A stretch of 64,000 nucleotides of DNA from assembly GCA_002162095.1 (NCBI GenBank), contig CP021424.1, positions 2,542,001-2,606,000 of the forward strand, read 5' to 3'. The position numbers and the translations under genes were made by a program. The notes under the pieces were generated by a model. The model saw only the letters and a program-made list of their open reading frames with translations, ran no database searches and was not told the DNA's origin. Source of the stretch: Armatimonadetes bacterium Uphvl-Ar2 (lineage in GTDB: Bacteria > Armatimonadota > Fimbriimonadia > Fimbriimonadales > Fimbriimonadaceae). Positions 17,155 to 26,790 of this stretch are shown one piece after another; positions within the stretch are counted from its first letter, which is position 1; each line of letters begins with the position of its first letter.

Positions 17155-18480
17155 TTAACGGCGCTTTACACGACGCATCCGCTTTTCCATCTTGCTGAAC
17201 TGCTTCATTTGTCTTCGCATTTCAAACAGCTGGTCGACGAGTCGGTTGACCTCCTGCGGAGTTCGACCCGAGCCGTTGGCGATGCGTCGCCGTCGTGAGC
17301 CATTCAGTATATCCGGGTTCGAACGCTCCTCCGGGGTCATGCTGAGGATGATGGCCTCAATATGGTCCATCTTCCGTTCATCAAAGCCATCTAAAGCCTC
17401 CTCGGGAAGCATGGTAGCGGCCCCGGGCAGCATCTTGATCACGTTCTTCAGCGGGCCCAAGCGGCGAACCATGCGGATCTGCTGCAAGAAGTCGGCAAAG
17501 TCCATCTTGCCGGTGGTGATCTTGCCCTGCAGGTCCTGCGAATCCTCCGGCGAGAAGGCGGCCTCGGCCTTTTCAATCAGCGCGAGGACGTCACCCATAC
17601 CCAGGATGCGCTCGGCCATCCGGGTGGGGTGGAACATGTCCAGCGCTTCCACTTGCTCGCCGACCCCGATGAAGCGGACGGGGATGCCGCTGGCTTCGCG
17701 GACGGAAAGAATGGCCCCGCCGCGCGCGTCGCCATCGAGCTTGGTGAAGATGACCCCGGTGAGGTCCACGCGCTTGCCGAAGGCTTCGGCCACGTTGACG
17801 GCCTCTTGACCGGTGGCGGCGTCGAGCACCAGGAGCCGCTCATGCGAGCCCACCGCCTTTTCGATGGCAGCAAGCTCATTCATCAGGTCTTCGTCGATGC
17901 TCAGGCGGCCAGCGGTGTCCACGATGAGGACATCGAGGAAAAGGTGCTTGCAGCGCTCCAGGGCTTGCCGGGCGACCTCGGGGGGCGTGGTGCCCGTAGC
18001 CGTGAACACCGGAACGTCAATCTGTTCACCTAGAACTTGAAGCTGTTGAATGGCGGCCGGGCGTTGCAGGTCACAAGCGGCCAGCATTGCCTTCTTGCCT
18101 TGGGAGCGGAACCAAAGGGCCAGCTTGGCGGAAGTAGTGGTTTTCCCAGAACCTTGGAGACCCGCCAGCAGGATGACCGTAGGCGGGTTGGGCGCCCAGT
18201 TGACTGGCGTATCGCCGCCGCCTAGCAAGGCCACCAGTTCATCCCGGACGATGCGGATGAGAGTTTGGTCGGCGTTGAGGTTGGCAAAGATTTCTTCGCC
18301 CACCGCTTTCTCACGCACTCGGGCCACGAACTGCTTGGCGACAAGGAAGTTGACGTCGGCTTCGAGAAGCGCCGTGCGCACCTCGCGGAGCGCATCATTG
18401 ACGTCGTCTTCGGTAAGGCGACCACGGCCGCGCCAACCGGCGACCAGGCCTCCCAACCGACGCGTCAAGGTGTCCAACAT
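17155..18480 (-). CDS. ffh: Signal recognition particle GTPase Ffh
   Basis: 441 residues. The NG domain has GLQGSGKTTTSAKLA (P-loop), DTAGRLSIDEDLMNEL, TKLDGDARGGAILSV and GVGEQVEALDMF. The M domain has IKMLPGAATM and RIANGSGRTPQEVNRLV, ending in a basic tail. Ffh binds signal sequences and 4.5S RNA and delivers ribosomes to FtsY. It is the first gene of the translation-related operon. No 4.5S RNA gene was recognised nearby. Confidence 0.97.
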   Translation of the reverse strand: MLDTLTRRLGGLVAGWRGRGRLTEDDVNDALREVRTALLEADVNFLVAKQFVARVREKAVGEEIFANLNADQTLIRIVRDELVALLGGGDTPVNWAPNPPTVILLAGLQGSGKTTTSAKLALWFRSQGKKAMLAACDLQRPAAIQQLQVLGEQIDVPVFTATGTTPPEVARQALERCKHLFLDVLIVDTAGRLSIDEDLMNELAAIEKAVGSHERLLVLDAATGQEAVNVAEAFGKRVDLTGVIFTKLDGDARGGAILSVREASGIPVRFIGVGEQVEALDMFHPTRMAERILGMGDVLALIEKAEAAFSPEDSQDLQGKITTGKMDFADFLQQIRMVRRLGPLKNVIKMLPGAATMLPEEALDGFDERKMDHIEAIILSMTPEERSNPDILNGSRRRRIANGSGRTPQEVNRLVDQLFEMRRQMKQFSKMEKRMRRVKRR

Positions 18481-18626
18481 GTGCCCCAGAGTTTAGCGAA
18501 TCTGAAGATTGCGCAGGCGGGAAGGAACCTTTGGCCGGGGGACGCGCGTCGAATGGCGTAGAAAGACATGACGCCTAGCCTGAAAAAGCTGGGAGCATTT
18601 GCCGAGATTTAGAGATGAGGAACACC

Positions 18627-18815
18627 ATGGAACACGTCAACGAAGAAACGATTCCCGAAAAGGCCACCGGCGGCACCCAGTGGGTGTGGGCGGGGCTTGG
18701 CCTGGCGGCGCTGGCCGCGGCCACCTGGTGGCTGATGGCGAAGCGCCACGAGAACGAAGACGTGGACAAGCTCTTTGACTCGGCGGAGAACCTGCTCGAT
18801 CGCTTGACCGCGTAA
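18627..18815 (+). CDS. Small single-span membrane protein
   Basis: 62 residues from ATG 18627, preceded by GATGAGG at good spacing (an ATG at 18615 is also in frame). One hydrophobic segment (about 20-37, WVWAGLGLAALAAATWWLMA) is followed by a charged tail ending FDSAENLLDRLTA. No family recognised. Confidence 0.6.
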   Translation: MEHVNEETIPEKATGGTQWVWAGLGLAALAAATWWLMAKRHENEDVDKLFDSAENLLDRLTA

Positions 18816-18891
18816 CGCACCAATTTGTATGCCCGATGGGCAGTCGGGTTAGGCTAGACTTCCAGATAGCCCCACGTTGGGCGAGGTGCCC

Positions 18892-19182
18892 ATGCCGTTT
18901 GGTATCTGGAAGTTGAGTTTTGCTGCCGTTTTGATCGTTGTTGGCCTAAGCGGCTGCGGCAACGGTTCGGAGATGGCGTTCTGGGAGGCGTGCACCAAAA
19001 ACGTCAAGCGTGGCATGACCCTGTCTGAAGTGGAACGGATCTGTGGCAAGGCGCAGTATCTGGGCAAGACCGGTCCGTTTCAGGGCTACAAGTACACGCA
19101 CCCCAAGACGAAACAGGATTGGCTCCTCTTTTTCGAGAACGACATCCTCAAGGAAGCCCAAGTTCCGAGCGGCAATCGCTAA
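18892..19182 (+). CDS. Small BamE/SmpA-like lipoprotein
   Basis: 96 residues from ATG 18892 with GAGG upstream. Lipoprotein signal with lipobox LSGCG. The mature part contains VKRGMTLSEVERICGKAQ and then DWLLFFENDILKEAQ, the pattern of small BamE/OmlA-fold lipoproteins (GM-hxEV....G.P motif followed by a strand pair). Probably outer-membrane or inner-membrane anchored. Fold call is an inference from the motif. Confidence 0.7.
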   Translation: MPFGIWKLSFAAVLIVVGLSGCGNGSEMAFWEACTKNVKRGMTLSEVERICGKAQYLGKTGPFQGYKYTHPKTKQDWLLFFENDILKEAQVPSGNR

Positions 19183-19301
19183 CTCATCTCCCCTAGGGAA
19201 GTGGCCTTGGTTGAATCTGCCTCTTTTCTGATAATCTATATTATGACATTGACCAATTGGGGTGCCACTTCCCCCACTGAGCCAGGTTCTTCCCCAGGGG
19301 T
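19183..19301. other. Intergenic gap between converging lipoprotein genes
   Basis: A 119-bp gap, locally AT-rich at 19205-19260 (TAATCTATATTATGAC). The gene on its left runs rightward and the one on its right runs leftward, so both end here. No convincing terminator with a T-run, promoter pair or RNA gene was recognised. Confidence 0.4.
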
Positions 19302-19763
19302 TTAGGGGCCAGGGGCCGGGATCGTGACGGTGATTTCGATTTCCCCGGCTGTGCTGGGGTTGATCTCGCTGCCACTGCTACGGAGTTCGGCGCGAATGAT
19401 CGTCGTGCCAGCCTCAGCAGCCGGGCTGACGGTCACCGGGATCGTCAAATTGTTGACCTCGCCCGGATTTGGGATGTTGATCGGCGCGATGGGCTGAATC
19501 TTGGCGTCGTCCACAAAAAACACGATGCGGTCCGCCAATCGCGGCACAAAGTTGCCGTCGTTGTTCAGGTCCGGGTCGTGCGCGACCTGCAGATCGAAGG
19601 TTTGGCCCGGATTGGCACTCGGCACGCCCGCGACGCTCAGGGTCACGTTCTGGTCGCTCACGGGATCCACAAACGCGCCATCGCCGCCACAAGCAAGGAT
19701 CAAGAGGGCTCCGGCGGCGGTAAACCATGTCAGCGGGCCGGGACGGCGGCGAGCTGCATTCAT
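19302..19763 (-). CDS. Hypothetical lipoprotein with Ig-like composition
   Basis: 153 residues with a lipobox LILACGG after a short signal. The mature part is beta-rich in look (QNVTLSVAGVPSANPGQTFD, IPVTVSPAAEAGTTIIRAEL, GEIEITVTIPAPGP), like a single Ig/cadherin-type surface domain, and has an Asp/Asn stretch (HDPDLNNDGNF) that could bind calcium. No specific family recognised. Confidence 0.7.
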   Translation of the reverse strand: MNAARRRPGPLTWFTAAGALLILACGGDGAFVDPVSDQNVTLSVAGVPSANPGQTFDLQVAHDPDLNNDGNFVPRLADRIVFFVDDAKIQPIAPINIPNPGEVNNLTIPVTVSPAAEAGTTIIRAELRSSGSEINPSTAGEIEITVTIPAPGP

Positions 19764-19818
19764 GGCGAGACGTTACCTCGCGCGGCCGGGCCGAGCCACG
19801 CCATGTAAAATGCGGGTC

Positions 19819-20238
19819 ATGACGCCGGATGAAGCTCTCCTCGAGGTCACACGCCAGCTGGAGCAAGGCCTAACCGGCGCTTTGGGCATCACCTGCACCC
19901 GCTGCGACGAAACGGGCGTGGTGATGCACATGCCCGTGGACGCCCGGACCACGCAGCCCTTTGGGCTGATGCACGGGGGCGCCTTTGCCGCACTGGCCGA
20001 GACGGTGGCCTCGGTGGGCGGGCTATGGCACGTGGATTTCCCCCGCCAGGTGGTGGTCGGCCAGCAAGTCTCGATGAACCTCTTGCGTTCGGCCCGTGTA
20101 GGTCTGATCCGCGCCGAGGGCAAACTCATCCACAAGGGCTCGCGCACGCAGGTCTGGGATGTGGAAATGGTGCGCGAGGTGGACGAAGTGACGGCCGCCG
20201 TGGCCCGCATCACCTTAGCCGTGGTGGATCAGAGCTAA
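19819..20238 (+). CDS. Hotdog-fold acyl-CoA thioesterase (PaaI/MenI type)
   Basis: 139 residues from ATG 19819 (ATG 19810 is also in frame). QPFGLMHGGAFAALAETVAS contains the HGG(A/V) active-site block of the PaaI/YdiI group; VVGQQVSMNLLRSARVGLI follows. Such enzymes include 1,4-dihydroxy-2-naphthoyl-CoA hydrolase (MenI). The men operon lies about 5 kb away across the hut genes, so MenI activity is plausible, but no sequence feature here proves the substrate. Converges on hutI with a 4-bp overlap. Confidence 0.85.
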   Translation: MTPDEALLEVTRQLEQGLTGALGITCTRCDETGVVMHMPVDARTTQPFGLMHGGAFAALAETVASVGGLWHVDFPRQVVVGQQVSMNLLRSARVGLIRAEGKLIHKGSRTQVWDVEMVREVDEVTAAVARITLAVVDQS

Positions 20239-21437
20239 ACGGCTTGCCCGGCGAGCCAGGTGCCCTGGCATTCATAGATGCCAAGGCTGGCGAGGAGGTC
20301 TTGCGGGTGGTCAAAATCCCACAACGCGAGGTCGGCCCGGAGCCCGGGGCGTAGTTCCCCCCGGTCATTCATGCCGAGGGCGCGGGCAGCGTTCTTGGTG
20401 ACGCCTTGCCACGCTTCGTCTACGGTGAGCCCGAACAAGGTGGAGGCCATGTGCATCATCAGCGGGAGGTTGGTGACGGGGCTGGTGCCAGGGTTGCAGT
20501 CGGTGGCGACGGCCATCGGCACGCGGTACTCACGGAACCATTGCACCGGCGGGGCTTGGGGTTCTTGCAGGCAGTAGTACGCCCCGGGGAGGAGCGTGGC
20601 CACGGTGCCGGCCTTCCCCATGGCCTGCGCAGAGGCCTCGGAACAGTACTCCAGGTGGTCGGCCGAGAGTGCGCCGAGGGAAGCCGCGAGTTCCCCGCCA
20701 CCCCCGTCGGTCAGTTGGTCGGCGTGCAGGTGAAGCTTGAGACCGAGGTCTTTGGCCGCTTGCAAGTAGCGCCGGGTTTGGCCGGCATTGCAGGCAACCC
20801 TTTCACAAAAAGCATCGGCGGCATCGGCCAGGTGGTCGCGTACGATGCCGGGCATCACTTCGGTGATCACCCAGTCCAGATAGGCTTCGGGCTGGTCTTG
20901 GAATTCCGGCGGAAAGCCGTGCGCTCCCAGGTACGTGGTGGTGACGCTGGCCACGCCTTCGTCGCCAAGCTCGCGCGCAACTTGGAGGCACCGGCGTTCG
21001 GTAGCTCCATCCAGGCCGTAACCGGACTTGATTTCAATGGTCGTCACCCCTCCCCGGGCGAGTTGCTTCAGTCTCTTTCTGGCATCAGATTTGAGGTCAT
21101 CGGAGGTGGCGGCCCGGGTCTCCCGGACGGTGCGGCGGATGCCTCCGCCCTGGGCGGCGATCTCGGCGTAGGGCACGCCCGCGCGGCGGCGGATGTGCTC
21201 ATCGCTGCGGTTCCCGGCGTACACCAAGTGGGTGTGGGCGTCGATCAGGCCGGGGGTGAGCCAGCTTCCCTTCAGGTCAATTTCCTGGTGGCCGGGGTTG
21301 AGTTGCGGCAATGCGTTTTCCGGGCCTGCGTACTCAATTTTGCCGTTCGTGACGACCAGGGCACCCTGCTCGATCACGCCCAGGCCTTCCCCGCTCATGG
21401 TCGCGAGGTTGCCATTGCGGAATACCAGCTGACTCAT
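20235..21437 (-). CDS. hutI: Imidazolonepropionase
   Basis: 400 residues of the amidohydrolase fold. Metal-site DAHTHLVYAGNRSDE, VTTIEIKSGYGL, LHADQLTD and AVATDCNPGTSP follow the HutI order. It opens the imidazolone ring in the third step of histidine degradation. Start ATG overlaps the hutG stop (ATGA). Last gene of the hut operon, with its end at the converging thioesterase gene. Confidence 0.96.
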   Translation of the reverse strand: MSQLVFRNGNLATMSGEGLGVIEQGALVVTNGKIEYAGPENALPQLNPGHQEIDLKGSWLTPGLIDAHTHLVYAGNRSDEHIRRRAGVPYAEIAAQGGGIRRTVRETRAATSDDLKSDARKRLKQLARGGVTTIEIKSGYGLDGATERRCLQVARELGDEGVASVTTTYLGAHGFPPEFQDQPEAYLDWVITEVMPGIVRDHLADAADAFCERVACNAGQTRRYLQAAKDLGLKLHLHADQLTDGGGGELAASLGALSADHLEYCSEASAQAMGKAGTVATLLPGAYYCLQEPQAPPVQWFREYRVPMAVATDCNPGTSPVTNLPLMMHMASTLFGLTVDEAWQGVTKNAARALGMNDRGELRPGLRADLALWDFDHPQDLLASLGIYECQGTWLAGQAV

Positions 21438-22318
21438 GCGAAGGGGTGCTCCGACACCACCGTCCAGATGAGGCGCGCGGCCACGCGAGCCGTGCGTTCA
21501 TCAATATCGAGGGAAGGATTGAGTTCGGCGACGTCAAACAGACGGCACTTGCCAGACTTCGCCACCGTGCGTACAAAGTCATCCACCACGGCCACGTTCA
21601 GGCCACGCCCGGCGGGGGCGCTGACCCCCGGGGCGGTGCCGGCTTCCAGCACGTCCAGGCAGAGACTGAGATAGACGTGCTGGGATTCGTCCAGTAAGGC
21701 GTCAAGCTTTTCTTTCTGCTGCGGCCAGTGCCAGGGGTCCAATTCGATGTCCAGCACAATCGGAACCCCGTGCTCGTCGGCCAGATTGAACAGAGGCTGA
21801 GTATTGGCGGCGCGGCTGATGCCGAAGGCATGGAGGTTCTTCCCTCCGGCTTCTAAGTAAGTACGGAAGGAGGTGCCCGACGTCGGGGCGGACTCCTCGC
21901 GCATATCCAGGTGGGCGTCCAGGTTCCAAACATGCCCGCACGGGGCGAACTCACGCCAAAACGCGAGGCTGGCTTCACTAATCTCGTGGCCTCCGCCCAA
22001 CCCAACGACGAGGCGATCCGGCTTCACCCATTGACTGAGTTCTGCCGCATGAGCGATGAGGTCGCGCTCCAGGTCGCTAGTCACGGTCGTATCCCCGGCA
22101 TCGGCAAGGGTCAGGTCAACCTCGGGCAAGTTGCTCATGGCCCGCCGCAGGTGAGCCGGACCCGCCGCCGCTCCGGGGCGGCCCTGGTTGCGGCGCACAC
22201 CCTCATCGCTCGGGAAACCGACAAACACCACCTGCGCCTCGTCACTCGGAGTTTGGATCACTTGATGCCAGCGCCGCCCGCCGTCGGCATCCACCCGGCC
22301 TCGCCAATCGGGGCTCAT
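21434..22318 (-). CDS. hutG: Formimidoylglutamase (arginase/ureohydrolase family)
   Basis: 294 residues. Binuclear manganese motifs: [14 protein letters not shown] and [18 protein letters not shown]. These place it in the ureohydrolase family, and the position between hutH and hutI supports formimidoylglutamase, which yields glutamate and formamide. Start and stop each overlap a neighbour by 4 bp (ATGA), indicating tight translational coupling. Confidence 0.92.
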   Translation of the reverse strand: MSPDWRGRVDADGGRRWHQVIQTPSDEAQVVFVGFPSDEGVRRNQGRPGAAAGPAHLRRAMSNLPEVDLTLADAGDTTVTSDLERDLIAHAAELSQWVKPDRLVVGLGGGHEISEASLAFWREFAPCGHVWNLDAHLDMREESAPTSGTSFRTYLEAGGKNLHAFGISRAANTQPLFNLADEHGVPIVLDIELDPWHWPQQKEKLDALLDESQHVYLSLCLDVLEAGTAPGVSAPAGRGLNVAVVDDFVRTVAKSGKCRLFDVAELNPSLDIDERTARVAARLIWTVVSEHPFA

Positions 22319-23841
22319 GCGTCCGGCACCAGGAACTCAGATGTCAAGGCGAGGAAGGCACCTTCTTGCACCACGTGCCCGTGAATCAACTCGATCCCCT
22401 CCGACATCACGCGATCTTGCGTGAACGGCGGCACGAGGCTGCGCACTTGATCAAAGGCTACTTCTAGCGGCGCGGACGTGCGCAGGGGGCGGAGCAAGCC
22501 GATGCCTTCGCACGCTGCTAGGAGCTCGATACTCACCACCAAACCCGCGTTGTGCACCACTTGCCGGAGCTTGCGCCCCGCCCAGGTGGCCATGCTCACA
22601 TGGTCCTCCTGGTTCGCCGAGGTCGGAAGCGAATCCACGCTCGCCGGGTGCGCCAGGGTCTTGTTTTCGCTCACCAGGCTCGCCGCGGTGACGTGCGGAA
22701 TCATGAACCCCGAATTGAGCCCCGGATTCGGGGTGAGGAACGGGGGCAAGCCACTAAGCCCGGCGTCAATCAATAACGCAATGCGCCGTTCACTCAAACT
22801 CGCGACTTCGGCCACCGCAATGGCGAGGCTGTCCGCCGCGAGGGCCACCGGTTCGGCGTGGAAGTTGCCGCCCGAAATCACCTCACCAGTCTCCGCCATT
22901 ACCAGCGGGTTGTCGGTCACGGCATTGGCTTCTCGTATCAAAACCTGCGCCGCCGGGGCGATGAAATCGAGCGCCGCACCCATCACCTGGGGCTGGCAGC
23001 GGAGGGAGTACGGGTCTTGCACACGCTCATCGTTCACCCGGTGCGAGTTGCGAATCTCACTTCCCTGCATCGTCTCCCGGAGCCACTTCCCTACCCGAAT
23101 TTGTCCCTCGTGGCCTCGCACTTCGTGGATACGGGAGTCGAACGGGGCATCACTTCCCCGCGCGGCATCGGTGCTCAGCGCCCCCGCCACCATCGCCGCC
23201 GCAAAGACTCGCTCCGCATCAAAGAGCCCCGCCAGCGCCAGCGCGGTCGAGACTTGGGTGCCATTCAGCAACGCCAGCCCTTCCTTGGGGCCGAGTTCGA
23301 TGGGTTGCAGGCCGGCCCGGGCCAGCGCAATCGCCGAGGGCACGACTTCCCCGGCCACCATGGCTTCCCCTTCGCCCATCAGGGTCAGAGTGAGGTGGGC
23401 GAGGGGCGCGAGATCGCCGGATGCCCCCACCGACCCCTGGCACGGAATCACCGGCCAAATCTGGTGGTCGTAAAGGTCCATGAGGGCGCGGAGGGTGCTT
23501 TCCCGCACGCCGGAATACCCTCGGGCCAAGGATGCCGCCTTCAGCAGCACAATCAGCCGCACCACATCTTCATCCAGCGGCGCCCCGACCCCGGCGGCGT
23601 GGGATCGCACCAGGTTGGTCTGCAGCTGGCCGAGATCGGCCGCGGGAATCCTGATTTTGGCGAGCTTGCCAAAGCCGGTGTTCACGCCGTAGACCGGCTC
23701 ATCGCCTTGCGCCCACTGCTCGATGACCTCGGCGCTGCGGCGCACCACGGGCCAGAGGCTCTCGGGCCAGGCCACCGGTTGCCACGCCTCGTACAGCAAC
23801 CGCAACTGGCTAATTTGGATTTGTCCGGGAGTGAGTTCCAT
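22315..23841 (-). CDS. hutH: Histidine ammonia-lyase
   Basis: 508 residues. The MIO cofactor triad Ala-Ser-Gly is in [15 protein letters not shown], with [12 protein letters not shown] upstream and the C-terminal [15 protein letters not shown]. It deaminates histidine to urocanate, the first step of the pathway. Start ATG is 2 bp after the hutU stop. Confidence 0.97.
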   Translation of the reverse strand: MELTPGQIQISQLRLLYEAWQPVAWPESLWPVVRRSAEVIEQWAQGDEPVYGVNTGFGKLAKIRIPAADLGQLQTNLVRSHAAGVGAPLDEDVVRLIVLLKAASLARGYSGVRESTLRALMDLYDHQIWPVIPCQGSVGASGDLAPLAHLTLTLMGEGEAMVAGEVVPSAIALARAGLQPIELGPKEGLALLNGTQVSTALALAGLFDAERVFAAAMVAGALSTDAARGSDAPFDSRIHEVRGHEGQIRVGKWLRETMQGSEIRNSHRVNDERVQDPYSLRCQPQVMGAALDFIAPAAQVLIREANAVTDNPLVMAETGEVISGGNFHAEPVALAADSLAIAVAEVASLSERRIALLIDAGLSGLPPFLTPNPGLNSGFMIPHVTAASLVSENKTLAHPASVDSLPTSANQEDHVSMATWAGRKLRQVVHNAGLVVSIELLAACEGIGLLRPLRTSAPLEVAFDQVRSLVPPFTQDRVMSEGIELIHGHVVQEGAFLALTSEFLVPDA

Positions 23842-23843
23842 GG

Positions 23844-25519
23844 TCAGCGTTGGCTCGGGAGGTTCAGGCCTTGTTCACGGGCGCAGGCCAGGGCATCTTC
23901 GTAGCCCGCATCGGAGTGGCGAATCACCCCCATGGCAGGGTCATTCCACAGCACTCGCTCCAGCCGTTGGGCGGCCTCCGGGGTACCGTCCGCCACGATA
24001 ACGACGCCACTGTGCTGGCTGTAGCCCATCCCCACGCCGCCGCCATGATGAAGGCTCACCCAGGTCGCGCCGCCCGCCACGGCCGTCATGGCGTTCAGCA
24101 GCGGCCAGTCGCTGACCGCATCGCTCCCATCGCGCATGGCTTCGGTTTCCCGGTTCGGGCTGGCCACGGAGCCGCAATCAAGGTGATCTCGGCCGATGAC
24201 GATGGGGGCACTGACTTCACCCCGCGCCACCATGTCGTTGAAGAGCAACCCGGCCCGGTGGCGTTCGCCCAGGCCCAGCCAGCAGATGCGGGCGGGCAGA
24301 CCCTGGAACGCAATGCGCTCGCGGGCTTGATCGAGCCATCGGTGCAGGCCTTTGTCATGCGGGAAGAGCTCCTTAAGGCGGGCATCGGTGCGGTAGATGT
24401 CCTCGGGGTCGCCACTGAGGGCAACCCAGCGGTACGGGCCGCGCCCCTGGCAGAACTGGGGCCGGATGCACTGCGGCACGAACCCCGGGAAATCAAACGC
24501 GTTGGCCACGCCGGCATCCTTGGCGACCTGTCGGATGTTGTTGCCGTAGTCAATCACCGGAATGCCCATCGTTTGGAAGTCCAGCATCGCCTGCACGTGC
24601 ACCGCGCAGCTTTGGGCGGCTTGTTCGGCCAGGTGCCGTCGGTCATCCTCGCTACCCTGGCGGGCGGCTTCCCACTTCTCCACGCTCCATCCGGCCGGGA
24701 GATAACCGTTGTAGAGGTCGTGAGCCGAGGTTTGGTCGGTCACCGCGTCCGGGCGGATGCCCCGACGAACCAGGTCAGGCAGCACCTCGGCGGCATTCCC
24801 CAGCAGAGCCACGCTGGTGGGCTCGGTGGCTTTGTCAAAGATGGCAAGGGCCTCCTCGATGGTACGGACCTTGTGATCCACATACCGGGTGCGCAGGCGG
24901 AAATCAATGCGCGACTCCTGGCACTCCACCACCAGGCAGTGCGCCCCGGCCAAGACGGCCGCCAGCGGCTGGGCGCCGCCCATGCCCCCAGGCCCGCCGT
25001 GAGAATCCAGCGGTTCGTCCAATCGCCACCGTAGAACTGGCGGCCAAGCTCGGCAAAGGTTTCGTAGGTGCCCTGCACGATGCCCTGGGTGCCGATGTAA
25101 ATCCACGATCCCGCCGTCATTTGGCCGTACATCATCAGACCTTTCCGGTCGAGTTCGTGGAAGTGCTCCCAGGTTGCCCACTTGGGCACCAAATTGGAGT
25201 TGGCAATCAGCACGCGCGGGCTGTCGGTCGTAGTACGGAGCGTGGCCACGGGCTTTCCGCTCTGTACCAGTAGGGTTTCGTCTTCTTTCAGGCTCCGAAG
25301 AGCGGCCAGGATCGCGTCGAACGCTTCCCAGTTGCGGGCGGCCTTGCCAATGCCGCCGTACACCACCAGGTCCTCGGGGCGTTCCGCCACATCGGGGTCC
25401 AGGTTGTTCTGGATCATGCGGTAAGCCGCTTCGATTTGCCAGTTCGCGCAGTTCAGCGAGGATCCACGGGGCGCGTGAACCGGGCGAGGACCGCTGGTGA
25501 GACCACTTCCTTGGGGCAC
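23844..25519 (-). CDS. hutU: Urocanate hydratase (one-base frameshift in the sequence as given)
   Basis: The N-terminal frame from GTG 25519 carries [38 protein letters not shown] and [20 protein letters not shown]. It breaks after WILTAGLG. The second frame resumes with [16 protein letters not shown] and runs to the stop at 23844, including the active-site region [20 protein letters not shown]. Adding one C to the C5 run 24985-24989 restores LGGMGGAQ. Reconstructed length about 558 residues, normal for HutU, an NAD-dependent enzyme. First gene of the hut operon. Confidence 0.95.
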
Positions 25520-25633
25520 GGAGTCATGTTACCGTCCCCTCAGCCGGGCTGGCAGTCGCCTCATTTCTGGTGGCAATTGCCCTTGAATCCCTATTGTATG
25601 GAATGAATTGGTCGTAGAATCCAAATAGATACA

Positions 25634-25655
25634 ACTTTCAGAAACTTTTGAAAGT
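25634..25655. promoter_or_regulatory. Inverted repeat between hut and men operons
   Basis: ACTTTCA (25634-25640) and TGAAAGT (25649-25655) form a perfect 7-bp inverted repeat with an 8-bp spacer in the divergent hutU-menF region. An AT-rich stretch with TACAAT (minus strand) at about 25595 could be a hut -10 box. The repeat could be an operator for a dimeric regulator. No regulator gene lies adjacent. Confidence 0.35.
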
Positions 25656-25671
25656 CTGTATCGGTGAACTC

Positions 25672-26790
25672 ATGCAGGCCAGCATCGGACATCCAAAATT
25701 GGCAGCGGCTACCCTTTGGCAAGCCGCGCGCGCCAGTGGTCTGGGCTGGGCAACTTGGAGACGTCCGGGCGAGAGCACAGTTTGGTTCCTCATTGGCCAA
25801 GTGCAATCGGCACGCGGGCCGATCAGCCGAGGTGACGCCGGCTACGTGATTCACCCCTTCGATGGGGACGCGGCCTTCCGGATTCAGGCGGACGGTCTGT
25901 TCCGCTCTGAGGATGGCGGCGCGACTTTCGAGACGGTCCGCGCAATTGACCTGCCCGACGGCCACGAGGTCACTCTGTCGGAAATCGGTGGGGCTTACGA
26001 GCGCGCCGATGACTTCACTGAGGCGGTACAGCACGCTCAGCGATGGATGGCGGAAGGTCTGCTGCAAAAAGTGGTTTTGAGCCGCCGCTTGGTGCGCCCC
26101 TTGCCCGATGTGGCCCCCGAAATCGTGTGGGCGCGGCTGCAGAACCTCTATCCCCACGCCTATGTGAGTGCGGCGTATCTGCCTGACTACGGCCTGTGGC
26201 TGGGCGCCACCCCGGAACTCCTGGGCAAGTGGGACGGACGACATTTTTCGACGATGGCGCTGGCGGGCACCCGGCCGTTGCCGGAATCGGGCCGCGCCGA
26301 AGACACCGCCTGGTCCCCCAAGGAGATTGAAGAGCAGGCCTACGTCACCCGGTACATCATTGACCAGTTCAAGCGGATTCGACTGCGCGAGTACCACGAA
26401 GATGGGCCCCGCGCGGTGGCCGCTGGACCGGTGGTGCACCTCCGCACCGACTTTGTGGTGGACGCGATGGCGACCGACCGCCCGGACCTGATGGAGACGA
26501 TGGTGGACCTGCTCCACCCCACCAGTGCGGTGTGCGGCGCGCCGTTGCTCACGGCCCGCGATTTCATCCGCCAGTACGAGGCCCACGACCGCGCCTTGTA
26601 CGCCGGATATTGGGGGCCAGTGGGGGTTGAAGGGGTTTCGGACCTCTATGTGAACCTGCGCTGCATGCGTTGGGGGCCGAAGACGCTGGACCTGTTCGTC
26701 GGGGCGGGCGTTACCTCGAGTTCGCAAGCCGACCAAGAGTGGCAAGAAACGGAAACCAAGGCGCAAACCTTGCTCCGAGTGTTGCAATGA
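25672..26790 (+). CDS. menF: Isochorismate synthase
   Basis: About 372 residues from ATG 25672; a TTG at 25648 would add eight. The chorismate-binding fold is seen in LQKVVLSRRLV, YGLWLGATPELLGKW, MALAGTRP, SPKEIEEQAYV and LHPTSAVCGAP near the C-terminus, and ends with the VGAGVTSSSQADQEWQE block. It isomerises chorismate to isochorismate, committing it to menaquinone. The stop overlaps the menD start (ATGA). Confidence 0.92.
   Translation: MQASIGHPKLAAATLWQAARASGLGWATWRRPGESTVWFLIGQVQSARGPISRGDAGYVIHPFDGDAAFRIQADGLFRSEDGGATFETVRAIDLPDGHEVTLSEIGGAYERADDFTEAVQHAQRWMAEGLLQKVVLSRRLVRPLPDVAPEIVWARLQNLYPHAYVSAAYLPDYGLWLGATPELLGKWDGRHFSTMALAGTRPLPESGRAEDTAWSPKEIEEQAYVTRYIIDQFKRIRLREYHEDGPRAVAAGPVVHLRTDFVVDAMATDRPDLMETMVDLLHPTSAVCGAPLLTARDFIRQYEAHDRALYAGYWGPVGVEGVSDLYVNLRCMRWGPKTLDLFVGAGVTSSSQADQEWQETETKAQTLLRVLQ

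Noticed and set aside
18481-18614. 4.5S RNA gene upstream of ffh
   Set aside because: The gap has no GGUGCU-type SRP RNA hairpin loop or long stem that I can recognise.
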